A DNA stretch of 64,000 nt. Origin: IMCC2047 sp041395865 (lineage in GTDB: Bacteria > Pseudomonadota > Gammaproteobacteria > Pseudomonadales > IMCC2047). Numbering within the stretch: position 1 is the stretch's first letter; every line of letters begins with the position of its first letter. The DNA lies in NCBI GenBank assembly GCA_041395865.1, contig JAWKZQ010000007.1, positions 62,001 to 126,000 of the forward strand, read 5' to 3'. The notes below the pieces were generated by a model. It saw only the letters and a program-made list of their open reading frames with translations. It was not told the origin of the DNA and did no database searches. Positions 44,008 through 52,436 of the stretch are shown here, in pieces. A program made the translations under genes and the position numbers.

Positions 44008-45342
44008 ATGGCAAAGAAAGGTACCGCTGCATCGGGCGCTCAAGCCGGATTGAGTGAGCTTTGGCGTCGACTGCGCTTCGTGCTGTTGGCAATCATCGTT
44101 TACCGGATCGGGGCGCATATCCCGGTGCCGGGTATTAACCCTGATCGTTTGGCGCAGCTGTTCGACCAGAACCAAGGTACCATCTTAAGCCTGTTTAATA
44201 TGTTCTCCGGTGGTGCCCTTGAGCGTATGAGTATTTTTGCGCTGGGCATCATGCCGTACATCTCTGCATCGATCATCATGCAGCTGATGACAGCGGTGGT
44301 GCCGAGCCTGGAGCAGCTGAAGAAAGAAGGTGAGGCAGGGCGACGCAAGATCAGCCAGTACACCCGTTACGGTACGGTCGCCCTGGCAACCGTACAAGCG
44401 ATTGGCCTGGCTGTTGGCTTATCAAGCCAGGGCGTAACCTTTGCATCGACTTTCAGCTTTTATATTGTAGCGGTATCGTCCTTTGTTGCTGGTGCCGTAT
44501 TCCTGATGTGGCTGGGCGAGCAGATTACGGAGCGTGGTATTGGTAACGGTATCTCGCTGCTGATTTTCGCCAGTATCGTTGCAGGCTTGCCTGGGGCGAT
44601 CGGTCAGTCTTTCGAGTCTGCACGTCAGGGCGATATCAATATTGTATTGTTGCTGGCTGTTGCGTTGCTGGCAGTGGTGACAGTTGCCTTCGTGGTGTTC
44701 GTTGAACGAGGCCAGCGTCGTATCACCATTAACTATGCGCAGCGCCAACAGGGTAAAAAGATGTACGCGGCCCAAACCAGCCATTTGCCGCTTAAGGTAA
44801 ACATGGCCGGTGTAATTCCGCCGATTTTCGCCTCCAGTATCCTGCTGTTCCCGGCTTCTATCGGGCAATGGTTTGGTGAGGGCGAAGGTATGGGCTGGTT
44901 GCAGGAAGCAGCATTGCTGATCGCGCCGGGCCAACCCCTGTACATTGTGTTGTTTGCGGCACTGATTATTTTCTTCTGTTACTTCTACACGGCATTGATG
45001 TTCAACCCGCGTGAAGTAGCCGATAACCTGAAAAAGTCGGGTGCCTTTATTCCGGGAATTCGTCCCGGAGAGAAGTCTGCCAAGTTTATTGATGGCGTGA
45101 TGACTCGTTTGACTTTGTTCGGTGGCATTTACATAACAATTGTGTCCTTGCTGCCTCTGTTATTGATTAGCACAGCCAACGTGCCTTTCTATTTTGGCGG
45201 TACGTCAATCCTGATTGTGGTGGTTGTGACAATGGACTTTATTTCCCAGGTGCAGTCGCATCTGATGTCTCACCAATATGAGTCATTGGTTAAGAAGTCC
45301 CAAATGAAAGGTGGCTATGGCGGCAGCGGCTTGCTGCGCTAA
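44008..45342 (+). CDS. secY: Preprotein translocase subunit SecY
   Basis: SecY is the protein-conducting channel of the inner membrane, working with SecE (18104-18472) and SecG. The 444-residue protein has ten membrane segments. Recognisable parts are RIGAHIPVPGINP near the first helix, FSGGALERMSIFALGIMPYISASII (plug and second helix; quoted as FSGGALERMSIFALG), and the cytoplasmic loops with GIGNGISLLIF and the C-terminal EGLVKKS-like YESLVKKSQMKGG. It lies within the spc operon, before rpmJ. Confidence 0.97.
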   Translation: MAKKGTAASGAQAGLSELWRRLRFVLLAIIVYRIGAHIPVPGINPDRLAQLFDQNQGTILSLFNMFSGGALERMSIFALGIMPYISASIIMQLMTAVVPSLEQLKKEGEAGRRKISQYTRYGTVALATVQAIGLAVGLSSQGVTFASTFSFYIVAVSSFVAGAVFLMWLGEQITERGIGNGISLLIFASIVAGLPGAIGQSFESARQGDINIVLLLAVALLAVVTVAFVVFVERGQRRITINYAQRQQGKKMYAAQTSHLPLKVNMAGVIPPIFASSILLFPASIGQWFGEGEGMGWLQEAALLIAPGQPLYIVLFAALIIFFCYFYTALMFNPREVADNLKKSGAFIPGIRPGEKSAKFIDGVMTRLTLFGGIYITIVSLLPLLLISTANVPFYFGGTSILIVVVVTMDFISQVQSHLMSHQYESLVKKSQMKGGYGGSGLLR

Positions 45343-45360
45343 AACTTTTGGAGATCCAAG

Positions 45361-45477
45361 ATGAAAGTACGTGCATCTGTAAAGAAAATTTGTCGTAACT
45401 GCAAAGTGATTAAACGTAACGGTTCCGTTCGTGTAATCTGCAGCGCCGAACCCCGTCACAAGCAGCGTCAGGGTTAA
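45361..45477 (+). CDS. rpmJ: 50S ribosomal protein L36 (zinc-binding form)
   Basis: This is a 38-residue gene. The start ATG 45361 follows GGAGATCCAAG. The protein reads MKVRASVKKICRNCKVIKRN and then GSVRVICSAEPRHKQRQG. Cys11, Cys14, Cys27 and His33 form the zinc ribbon, so it is the zinc-containing type. It is the last gene of the spc operon, between secY and rpsM, the standard place. Confidence 0.96.
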   Translation: MKVRASVKKICRNCKVIKRNGSVRVICSAEPRHKQRQG

Positions 45478-45507
45478 TAAACACTGAGATCCCGAAATCT
45501 GCGCGAG

Positions 45508-45551
45508 ATACCATAATTGCTTGATTTATCGTCAAGCAAACGGTATTCTTT
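45508..45551 (+). promoter_or_regulatory. Hairpin in the leader of the alpha operon
   Basis: In the 160-base gap between rpmJ and rpsM, TTGCTTGA (45517-45524) pairs with TCAAGCAA (45532-45539). The flanking ATACC / GGTAT (45508-45512, 45542-45546) extends the helix, followed by TCTTTT. It may be a partial terminator of the spc operon or part of the structured leader that S4 recognises in E. coli. No promoter could be fixed. Confidence 0.45.
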
Positions 45552-45637
45552 TGCGCCCTTCGTGGTTCGCATTTATTTAATGAATTGGCCGAGCGATGGT
45601 ATCGAGTCGGCTGGATGTGAGAATTGGAGTTAGCTGA

Positions 45638-45994
45638 ATGGCCCGTATAGCAGGCGTTAACATACCAGACAACAAGCACGCAGTGATCTCGCTGACCTAC
45701 ATCTATGGTGTGGGCAGAACCACTGCTGCAAAGATCTGTAAAACTGTAGGCATCGAACCAACTGAAAAGATTGGTGGCCTGTCTGAAGATCAATTGGATG
45801 CCGTACGTAGCGAAGTGGCGAATCTTACCGTTGAGGGTGATCTGCGTCGTGAAATATCCATGAACATCAAACGTCTGATGGATCTGGGTTGTTATCGTGG
45901 TATTCGCCACCGTCGCAGCCTGCCAGTAAACGGCCAACGCACCAAAACAAACGCAAGAACACGTAAAGGTCCACCTAAGCCGATCCGTAAATAA
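45638..45994 (+). CDS. rpsM: 30S ribosomal protein S13
   Basis: S13 forms intersubunit bridges B1a and B1b. The 118-residue product has MARIAGVNIPDNKHAVISL, TYIYGVGRTTA and the C-terminal RGIRHRRSLPVNGQRTKTNA. The ATG follows TTGGAG. It is the first gene of the alpha operon. Confidence 0.97.
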   Translation: MARIAGVNIPDNKHAVISLTYIYGVGRTTAAKICKTVGIEPTEKIGGLSEDQLDAVRSEVANLTVEGDLRREISMNIKRLMDLGCYRGIRHRRSLPVNGQRTKTNARTRKGPPKPIRK

Positions 45995-46025
45995 GATTGG
46001 TTAGTGAATTAACAGGATAGAAAGT

Positions 46026-46415
46026 ATGGCAAAGCCAGCACGTAAAACTAAAAAGGTTAAACGTACCGTTGTTGACGGGATGGCCCACATCCACGCATCG
46101 TTCAACAACACAATTATTACACTGACTGACCGTCAGGGTAACGCCCTCTCTTGGGCAACAGCCGGTGGTTCCGGTTTCCGTGGTTCACGTAAGAGTACGC
46201 CATTTGCTGCACAGGTTGCTGCAGAGCGTGCTGGTAATGCAGCTGCTGCTGAGTACGGACTCAAGAACCTGGACGTTTGTGTAAAAGGTCCTGGTCCTGG
46301 TCGTGAGTCTGCCGTTCGTGCCTTGAATGCATGCGGCTTCAAAATCAACAGCATTACGGACGTTACACCGATTCCACACAACGGTTGTCGTCCTCCCAAG
46401 AAACGTCGCGTGTAA
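46026..46415 (+). CDS. rpsK: 30S ribosomal protein S11
   Basis: S11 lies on the 30S platform near the E-site codon. The 129-residue length equals E. coli. Conserved segments are HIHASFNNTIITLTDRQGN and the C-terminal DVTPIPHNGCRPPKKRRV. Confidence 0.97.
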   Translation: MAKPARKTKKVKRTVVDGMAHIHASFNNTIITLTDRQGNALSWATAGGSGFRGSRKSTPFAAQVAAERAGNAAAAEYGLKNLDVCVKGPGPGRESAVRALNACGFKINSITDVTPIPHNGCRPPKKRRV

Positions 46416-46430
46416 TCTGGAGACGATCAC

Positions 46431-47051
46431 ATGGCTCGCTATTTAGGTCCAACCTGTAAACTTTCACGTCGTGAAGGTACAGACTTATTTCTGAAGAGTG
46501 GCGTACGTCCGCTCGACTCAAAGTGTAAAGCGGACACCATCCCAGGTGTTCACGGTGCAAGAAGAAGCCGCCTGTCCGACTACGGCCTGCAGCTTCGTGA
46601 GAAACAAAAAGTTCGTCGTCTGTACGGCGTTCTGGAGAAGCAGTTCCGCAACTACTATAAAGAAGCGGCGCGTCTGAGCGGCGCAACCGGTGAAAACCTG
46701 CTGCAATTGCTGGAAACCCGTCTGGATAACGTTGTATACCGCATGGGCTTCGGTGCTACTCGCGCAGAATCACGCCAGCTGGTTTCTCACAAAAGCATCC
46801 TGGTTAACGGCGAAACCGTAAACGTGCCTTCCTACAAAATTAAGGTTGGTGACGTTATTACTATACGTGAAAAGGCAAAGAACCAACTGCGTATCAAATC
46901 AGCGCTGGAAGTTGCGGCTCAACGTGGTATGCCTGAATGGGTTCAGGTTGATGCAGGAAAAATGTCAGGTGAGTTCAAATCAGTCCCTGAACGGGGCGAG
47001 CTGCCTGCAGAAATCAACGAAAACTTGATTGTTGAGCTTTATTCTAAGTAA
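46431..47051 (+). CDS. rpsD: 30S ribosomal protein S4
   Basis: S4 is a primary 16S binder, a general antitermination factor for rRNA, and the repressor of the alpha operon in E. coli. The 206-residue product has MARYLGPTCKLSRREGTDLF, the S4 RNA-binding domain (LDNVVYRMGFGATRAESRQL, then VSHKSILVNG) and the C-terminal ENLIVELYSK. Confidence 0.97.
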   Translation: MARYLGPTCKLSRREGTDLFLKSGVRPLDSKCKADTIPGVHGARRSRLSDYGLQLREKQKVRRLYGVLEKQFRNYYKEAARLSGATGENLLQLLETRLDNVVYRMGFGATRAESRQLVSHKSILVNGETVNVPSYKIKVGDVITIREKAKNQLRIKSALEVAAQRGMPEWVQVDAGKMSGEFKSVPERGELPAEINENLIVELYSK

Positions 47052-47074
47052 CCGATTTGACGATAGGATTGAGC

Positions 47075-48082
47075 ATGCCACGTTCAGTTACAGAGTTTCT
47101 AACTCCAAAACATATACAGGTTGAGGAAATCAGCCCCAACCACGCCAAGGTCGTTCTTGAGCCTTTTGAGCGCGGCTTTGGTCATACGCTGGGTAACTCC
47201 CTGCGTCGTATCCTGTTGTCTTCTATGCCTGGCGCTGCCATCGTTGAAGTCAACATTGATGGCGTACAGCACGAATACAGCACAATCGAAGGTGTGCAGG
47301 AAGATGTTATCGACATCCTGTTGAACCTCAAAGGTGTTGCTGTATCCATGCAGGGCAGGGAAGAAGCAACCCTGACCATTAACGCGACAGGCCCTGGTGC
47401 GGTGACTGCCGGCGATATTCAACTGGATCACGATGTCGAGATCGCTAACCCCGATCACCACATTGCGACGTTGAATGGCAAAGGCAAGCTGAACATGTCC
47501 ATTAAAGTGGCTCAAGGCCGTGGCTACGAGTCTGCGGACAGCCGCGAGCAGGATGGCGAAACCCAAACCATCGGTACCCTGCAACTGGATGCCACTTTCA
47601 GCCCGGTTAAGCGCGTTGCTTACGTTGTTGAGAGTGCCCGTGTTGAGCAGCGTACTGACCTGGATAAACTGATTCTGGATATCGAGTCTAACGGCACGAT
47701 TGATCCGGAAGAGTGTATCCGTCGCTCGGCGACTATCCTGCAACAGCAGTTATCTGCCTTTGTTGATCTTGAGGCGGATAAAGAGCCGGAACAGCAGGAA
47801 GATGAGGACGAAGTTGATCCGATCCTGTTGCGCCCCGTTGATGACCTGGAGTTGACAGTTCGTTCTGCCAATTGCCTGAAGGCTGAAAACCTGTACTACA
47901 TCGGCGACTTGATCCAGCGTACAGAGGTTGATCTGTTGAAGACTCCTAACCTGGGTAAAAAGTCTCTGACTGAAATTAAAGACGTGCTGGCTTCTAAAGG
48001 TCTGTCTCTGGGTATGCGTCTGGAGAAGTGGCCACCTGCCAGCCTCAAAAACGACGACCGCGTACTCGCTCGTCGTGATTAA
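47075..48082 (+). CDS. rpoA: RNA polymerase alpha subunit
   Basis: RpoA dimerises to start RNA polymerase assembly; its C-terminal domain contacts UP elements and activators. The 335-residue protein has the N-terminal domain (ERGFGHTLGNSLRRILLSSM), an acidic linker (EPEQQEDEDEVDP), and the C-terminal helix-hairpin-helix part (LELTVRSANCLKAENLYYIG, with the DNA-binding Arg, and TPNLGKKSLTEIKDVL). ATG 47075 gives the family-typical start MPRSVTEFL. An in-frame ATG six codons earlier adds an atypical extension and is not favoured. Confidence 0.97.
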   Translation: MPRSVTEFLTPKHIQVEEISPNHAKVVLEPFERGFGHTLGNSLRRILLSSMPGAAIVEVNIDGVQHEYSTIEGVQEDVIDILLNLKGVAVSMQGREEATLTINATGPGAVTAGDIQLDHDVEIANPDHHIATLNGKGKLNMSIKVAQGRGYESADSREQDGETQTIGTLQLDATFSPVKRVAYVVESARVEQRTDLDKLILDIESNGTIDPEECIRRSATILQQQLSAFVDLEADKEPEQQEDEDEVDPILLRPVDDLELTVRSANCLKAENLYYIGDLIQRTEVDLLKTPNLGKKSLTEIKDVLASKGLSLGMRLEKWPPASLKNDDRVLARRD

Positions 48083-48111
48083 TAAATAAGCGAATTTTAG
48101 GAAATACGAAC

Positions 48112-48498
48112 ATGCGTCATCGTAAAAGTGGTCGTCAACTTAACCGCAACAGCTCTCACCGTCAGGCTATGTTCCGCAATATGGCGGCATCTCTGCTGGA
48201 CCATGAGGTTATCAAAACGACACTGCCAAAAGCAAAAGAACTGCGCCGTGTTGCTGAGCCACTGATCACTCTGGCTAAGCAGGACTCTGTTGCAAACCGC
48301 CGCATAGCCTTCAGCCGTCTGCGTAACAAGGATCTGGTTGGTAAGTTATTCGCTGAAATCGGTCCTCGCTATGAAGGCCGCCCAGGTGGTTACACACGTA
48401 TCCTTAAATGCGGATTCCGTGCTGGCGACAAAGCGCCAATGGCTTACATCGAGCTGGTTGACCGTCCTGCATCCTTCGAAGAGGCTGACGACGAGTAA
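48112..48498 (+). CDS. rplQ: 50S ribosomal protein L17
   Basis: L17 is a large-subunit protein near the tunnel exit. The 128-residue product has MRHRKSGRQLNRNSSHRQAM and the conserved TTLPKAKELRRVAEPLITLA. It is the last gene of the alpha operon and is followed by a strong terminator. Confidence 0.97.
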   Translation: MRHRKSGRQLNRNSSHRQAMFRNMAASLLDHEVIKTTLPKAKELRRVAEPLITLAKQDSVANRRIAFSRLRNKDLVGKLFAEIGPRYEGRPGGYTRILKCGFRAGDKAPMAYIELVDRPASFEEADDE

Positions 48499-48510
48499 CA
48501 AGCGCTATAT

Positions 48511-48544
48511 AAAAAAGCCGGGCTAAATTGCCCGGCTTTTTTTT
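48511..48544 (+). terminator. Terminator of the alpha operon
   Basis: GCCGGGC / GCCCGGC with a TAAATT loop is preceded by six A and followed by eight T. It lies 13 bases after rplQ. The end of the long ribosomal gene block is thus clearly marked. Confidence 0.93.
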
Positions 48545-48545
48545 G

Positions 48546-48567
48546 CCTGCAAACATTGCTTTGCAGG
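48546..48567. repeat. Short inverted repeat between the two convergent terminators
   Basis: CCTGCAAA / TTTGCAGG with a six-base loop. It lies between the rplQ and ppc terminators and may help to stop transcription; no other role is apparent. Confidence 0.5.
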
Positions 48568-48593
48568 TCGGATCGTTCAAATTCCTATCGGGA

Positions 48594-48625
48594 ATAAAAA
48601 AGGGCAGGATTAACCTGCCCTTTTT
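48594..48625 (-). terminator. Terminator of ppc
   Basis: AAAAAGGGCAGG / CCTGCCCTTTTT with an ATTAA loop lies 13 bases beyond the ppc stop on the minus strand. It can also act in the other direction. Confidence 0.88.
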
Positions 48626-48637
48626 GCTGTGCGCTGT

Positions 48638-51397
48638 TTAGCCTGTCCAGCCAAGCGCGGCAGAAACGCAGTTGATTGATAGTAAGAGAGGAATCAAGTC
48701 TTCCTTCTTATTGCCGGACTCTTCGCAGCGGAAACGTTGGACCAGCTTAACCTGCTCGCGCCCAACGCGGCGCAGGATCAGGTTGCGGCGCCACAATTTG
48801 CGTGCAAAGGCGGGGTACATATCATCCACTGGGACGTTGCCAACCACTTCTTTGATCATGTCCAGCGTCAGGAAATATTCCTTCTTGAACATACCAAAGA
48901 CAGTGTTCCGGACCGTCTCGTTCTCTACCAGGTCGGCATAATCGCTGGCGACGTGGTAATCAACGAAACAGAGGGTTTTCTGGACTTCGTTGATGATCAG
49001 CTTGAACAGCGGTGACTCCTGATACATTTCCTTAAGCAGTTCGAGACCGTCATCGCCGCGGATCTTAAGGAAGCTCTCAATGGCTGTACCAACACCGTAC
49101 CAGCCGGGTGTCATGTGCCGGTTCTGTGTCCAGGCAAACACCCAGGGGATGGCTCTCAGGTCGTTAAGGGTTTTAGCACCGAAACGACGCGCAGGGCGGG
49201 AGCCGATCTTGAGCAGTGAAAGCTCCTCGACAGGACTGGCAGACTGGTAGTAGTCAAACAGGCCGTCGACCTCCGCAAACTTGCGGTATGCGGCGTAAGC
49301 GAGGCTGGAAAGGGCTTCCATCGGTTCAAGGTATTCGGTCTGTTTCTCGGCCTCTTCGTCGGCTTTGAGGGTGTGCTCGAACACGCTTGCAGCCAGGAGC
49401 TCCATTTGATAACAGGCGGTCCCTTCGTTAGCGTATTTTGAGGAGACAACCTCACCCTGTTCGGTGATCCGCAGGCGGCCGTTAACGGAGCCTGCGGGCT
49501 GCGAGCCGATCGCCATGCCTGTCGGCGCGCCACCACGGCTGACTGAGCCGCCTCTGCCATGGAAGAAGGAGATGGGAATGCCACATTCTTCGCCCGTTTT
49601 GGACAAGCGTGACTGGGCTTTGCTGAGCTCCCAGTTGGAGGTAAAGAAGCCGCCGTCCTTGTTCGAGTCGGAATAGCCAATCATGACTTCCTGGGCGCCA
49701 TGACCATTGAGGATGGAGTGGCGAATCAGGGGGATATTGAAAAGCTCCTTCATGATGCCAGGGGCGTTCTGCAAGTCTTCGATGGTTTCAAAGAGAGGCA
49801 TAATCGGCAGGTTACAGGTGCCAACCCCCTCTTTGTCGGCAAACAGACCACCGAACTTGGCCAGCAGGTAGATACCTAAAATGTCGTTCACAGACTGCGT
49901 CATGCTCAAAATAAAATAGCCGAAGGCTTCTCTGTCGAGCTTTTTCCAGGTCTCGCCGATGAGGCGGAACAAGCCAAGGGTTGAGTTGGCTGACTCATCG
50001 AGGGTTTTAAATTCAGGAAGACCGTTCAGGGGCTCGGCCAGCTGGCTGTTGAGCCATTCACGCCATTCTTTGCTGGTCGGATCGGGAGCCTGATCGCTAC
50101 CGTTCAGCTCGCACCAGATCGCTGCAAGCGTGTTGTTGGTCGTGGTTGAATTCTCCCTGAGATCAAGTCTCACGGCGCTGAAGCTGAATGTTTCAGCCTC
50201 CTGGCGAAGAGGTTTGATCATGGCATTTGCCATGTTTTCGCAGTCGGCGGCGATCAGGCCGTTTTCCATTACCCGTAAATCGTTCAGGAAGTCGGTAGGG
50301 GCTTCATAATAACCGCCGTGGCTTTGCTCGCCCTTTTGCACCTTGATGGTGTTGATCATTTTCAGGCGCATGCAGGCCGCGTATTGACGAAATACCTCGC
50401 CAGGGTTGCGGGCCGGCAGGCTTTCTTCCTGTGCGGTTTCCTTGAGTAAACCCTGAAGTGCGTTAAGGTAATCTTCTGACAGTTTGATGCCTTTTTGAGC
50501 GATACTGATTTTATGAAGAATATCCTTGAGGCGCTTCTGGTAGTGGTTGAGAATAAATTCCCGACTACGCAGCAGGGCTGCACGTGTCACATCATTGGTG
50601 ACGAAGGGGTTGCCGTCGCGGTCGCCACCGATCCAGGAACCCCATTTGAAGAAGGGTTTGATATTAAATTTATCTTCCGGGTAGTAGTTGGCCAGGGACC
50701 ATTCCAGGTGACCGGTCAGCTCGGGAATACGCTCGAACAGGGCCTGTTCGAAAAAGTGCAGGCCCCAGTCAACCTCTTGGGCGACGGAGGGCTTTTCGCG
50801 GCGCAGTTCGCCGGTGAGCCAAAGCAGGTCGATTTCGTTACGCAGCTCTTGTTCAATGGCAAGGCGCTCGCGGTCGGTCCAGCGAGGCGCTTCCAGGCGA
50901 TACAGCAGTACATAAATACGACGGTGAATCTCCAGTACGGTAATGCGCTTGGCTTCCGTAGGGTGTGCTGTGATGGTGGGGCAAATGTAAGCATCATCCA
51001 GCAGTGCTTGAATCTGCTTGGCGCTGACGCCTGCTTTTGCGGCGTTGGCGAAGACATTGGCAAAGGAGCCTTTAACGCCTTCGGCGCCGAGCGCCTTTTC
51101 GGTCATACGGCGGTCACGCATGCCGGCGTTTTCTTCAACAATCGCCAGTAGCTGGAACCAGATACCCCAGGCTTCGAGAACTTCGCTTAACTGTCGGGTG
51201 CTGCTTGGAATATCAAGTTCGCCATCCATGATGGGGATGATATGTGGGCAGCGCTTTTTCAGTACGGTGCGCAACTGAGTATCCATGAATTCAACCATGT
51301 CCTCAGTGTGCAGGATTGCGCTGCTCTCTAGGTCATTTGCATCAATGACTGAGCCGTTATCAATCAATTCGGCGCTTGGGATTTGATTTTGAGTCAT
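48638..51397 (-). CDS. ppc: Phosphoenolpyruvate carboxylase, serine-cycle type
   Basis: The enzyme adds bicarbonate to PEP to give oxaloacetate. The 919-residue protein is longer than E. coli Ppc (883), with an extended N-terminus. Catalytic motifs are present: TAHPTEAKR with His145, the glycine-rich loop FHGRGGSVSRGGAP, and GSWIGGDRDGNP. The loop (VSRGG rather than IGRGG) and the following PTGMAIGSQPAGS are the type I associate with PEP carboxylases of the serine cycle in methylotrophs. The C-terminus ends GWTG instead of the usual QNTG. The Asn of QNTG helps bind the inhibitor aspartate in E. coli, so loss of aspartate inhibition is a reasonable inference. It is the last gene of the ppc-mtk-mcl cluster and is separated from mtkB by 151 bases with hairpins. 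Confidence 0.95.
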   Translation of the reverse strand: MTQNQIPSAELIDNGSVIDANDLESSAILHTEDMVEFMDTQLRTVLKKRCPHIIPIMDGELDIPSSTRQLSEVLEAWGIWFQLLAIVEENAGMRDRRMTEKALGAEGVKGSFANVFANAAKAGVSAKQIQALLDDAYICPTITAHPTEAKRITVLEIHRRIYVLLYRLEAPRWTDRERLAIEQELRNEIDLLWLTGELRREKPSVAQEVDWGLHFFEQALFERIPELTGHLEWSLANYYPEDKFNIKPFFKWGSWIGGDRDGNPFVTNDVTRAALLRSREFILNHYQKRLKDILHKISIAQKGIKLSEDYLNALQGLLKETAQEESLPARNPGEVFRQYAACMRLKMINTIKVQKGEQSHGGYYEAPTDFLNDLRVMENGLIAADCENMANAMIKPLRQEAETFSFSAVRLDLRENSTTTNNTLAAIWCELNGSDQAPDPTSKEWREWLNSQLAEPLNGLPEFKTLDESANSTLGLFRLIGETWKKLDREAFGYFILSMTQSVNDILGIYLLAKFGGLFADKEGVGTCNLPIMPLFETIEDLQNAPGIMKELFNIPLIRHSILNGHGAQEVMIGYSDSNKDGGFFTSNWELSKAQSRLSKTGEECGIPISFFHGRGGSVSRGGAPTGMAIGSQPAGSVNGRLRITEQGEVVSSKYANEGTACYQMELLAASVFEHTLKADEEAEKQTEYLEPMEALSSLAYAAYRKFAEVDGLFDYYQSASPVEELSLLKIGSRPARRFGAKTLNDLRAIPWVFAWTQNRHMTPGWYGVGTAIESFLKIRGDDGLELLKEMYQESPLFKLIINEVQKTLCFVDYHVASDYADLVENETVRNTVFGMFKKEYFLTLDMIKEVVGNVPVDDMYPAFARKLWRRNLILRRVGREQVKLVQRFRCEESGNKKEDLIPLLLSINCVSAALGWTG

Positions 51398-51439
51398 TCC
51401 GGTTACCTGTCTACAAAAGATAAATTTTAGGCCATAAAA

Positions 51440-51540
51440 AAACGCCAGCTCCGGCGCCTGGGAAAGGGTGCTAACTATAACCCTAACCTTAGTGCAAAGG
51501 AACTGGCGTTTAGGTTCTGCCTGGCCATGCGGTCAGGCAG
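51440..51540 (-). promoter_or_regulatory. Hairpins between mtkB and ppc
   Basis: Read on the minus strand, a 10-bp hairpin (51517-51526 with 51531-51540, loop of four) comes directly after the mtkB stop. Then the 13-base element AAACGCCAGTTCC (51500-51512) is complementary, with one mismatch, to 51440-51452, which runs into seven T. These may terminate most transcripts after mtkB, so that ppc is read at a lower level or from its own promoter. I could not fix a ppc promoter. Confidence 0.5.
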
Positions 51541-51548
51541 ACAGGCAA

Positions 51549-52436
51549 TTAAGCCTTTTTCAGTGCATCAGCAACTGTTGTGCCGATGTCTGAAGGACGT
51601 ACAGCAACAGAAACGTTGCAAGAGCGCAGAATTTCAACCTTCTCGGCAGCAGATTCGCCAGAAGATGAAACGATTGCACCTGCGTGGCCCATGCGACGAC
51701 CTTTAGGAGCCGTCAGGCCTGCGATGTAGGCGATAACTGGCTTGCTGCAGTTGTCTTTAGCCCACTGAGCCGCTTCTGCTTCCTGAGGACCACCGATCTC
51801 GCCGATCATCAGGATGGCGTCGGTTTCAGGGTCATCGTTGAACAGTTTCAGGTGATCAATAAAGGCAGAACCGTTGATGGGGTCGCCACCGATACCGATA
51901 GAGGTGGAGATACCAATGCCGTGATCAGCCATCTGTACCGCTGCTTCATAACCCAGTGTGCCGGAACGACCGATAACACCAACACGACCTGGCGTGTAGA
52001 TGTGGCTTGGCATAATACCCAGCATCGCTTTGCCTGGGCTGATGGAGCCGGCACAGTTAGGACCAGTCAGAACCATCTTGCTTTCTTTGCTGAAGGCCTT
52101 CATGTAACGCTTAACGCGGATCATGTCCTGAGCAGGGATGCCGTCGGTGATCGCAACACAGAATTTGATGCCAGCTTCGGCCGCTTCCATGATGGCGTCA
52201 GCCGCGAATGGGCCAGGTACGAAGATGATGCTTGCATCAGCGCCTTCCTGGTCAACAGCGTCTTTAACCGTATCAAAAACAGGCTTGCCCAGGTGAGTTT
52301 CACCACCACGGCCTGGCGTAGTACCGCCAACGATGTTGGTGCCGTAGCTCATCATGTCTTCAGCGTGGAATGTAGCGATCTTGCCAGTGAAACCCTGAAC
52401 GATCACTCGAGATTTGTCAGTAATTAAAATCGCCAT
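51549..52436 (-). CDS. mtkB: Malate--CoA ligase, alpha subunit (MtkB)
   Basis: With MtkA it forms malate-CoA ligase (malate thiokinase): malate + CoA + ATP gives malyl-CoA. It is homologous to the succinyl-CoA synthetase alpha subunit SucD. The 295-residue protein has the CoA-binding N-terminal domain (VIVQGFTGKIATFHAEDM, then GGTTPGRGG) and the phosphohistidine motif GRRMGHAGA with His251. Segments such as SITDGIPAQDM-like AITDGIPAQDMIRVKRY and SRSGTLGYEAA-like GRSGTLGYEAA, together with the neighbours mcl and ppc, favour malate over succinate as substrate. SucD remains the alternative by sequence alone. The start overlaps the mtkA stop by one base. Confidence 0.87.
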   Translation of the reverse strand: MAILITDKSRVIVQGFTGKIATFHAEDMMSYGTNIVGGTTPGRGGETHLGKPVFDTVKDAVDQEGADASIIFVPGPFAADAIMEAAEAGIKFCVAITDGIPAQDMIRVKRYMKAFSKESKMVLTGPNCAGSISPGKAMLGIMPSHIYTPGRVGVIGRSGTLGYEAAVQMADHGIGISTSIGIGGDPINGSAFIDHLKLFNDDPETDAILMIGEIGGPQEAEAAQWAKDNCSKPVIAYIAGLTAPKGRRMGHAGAIVSSSGESAAEKVEILRSCNVSVAVRPSDIGTTVADALKKA

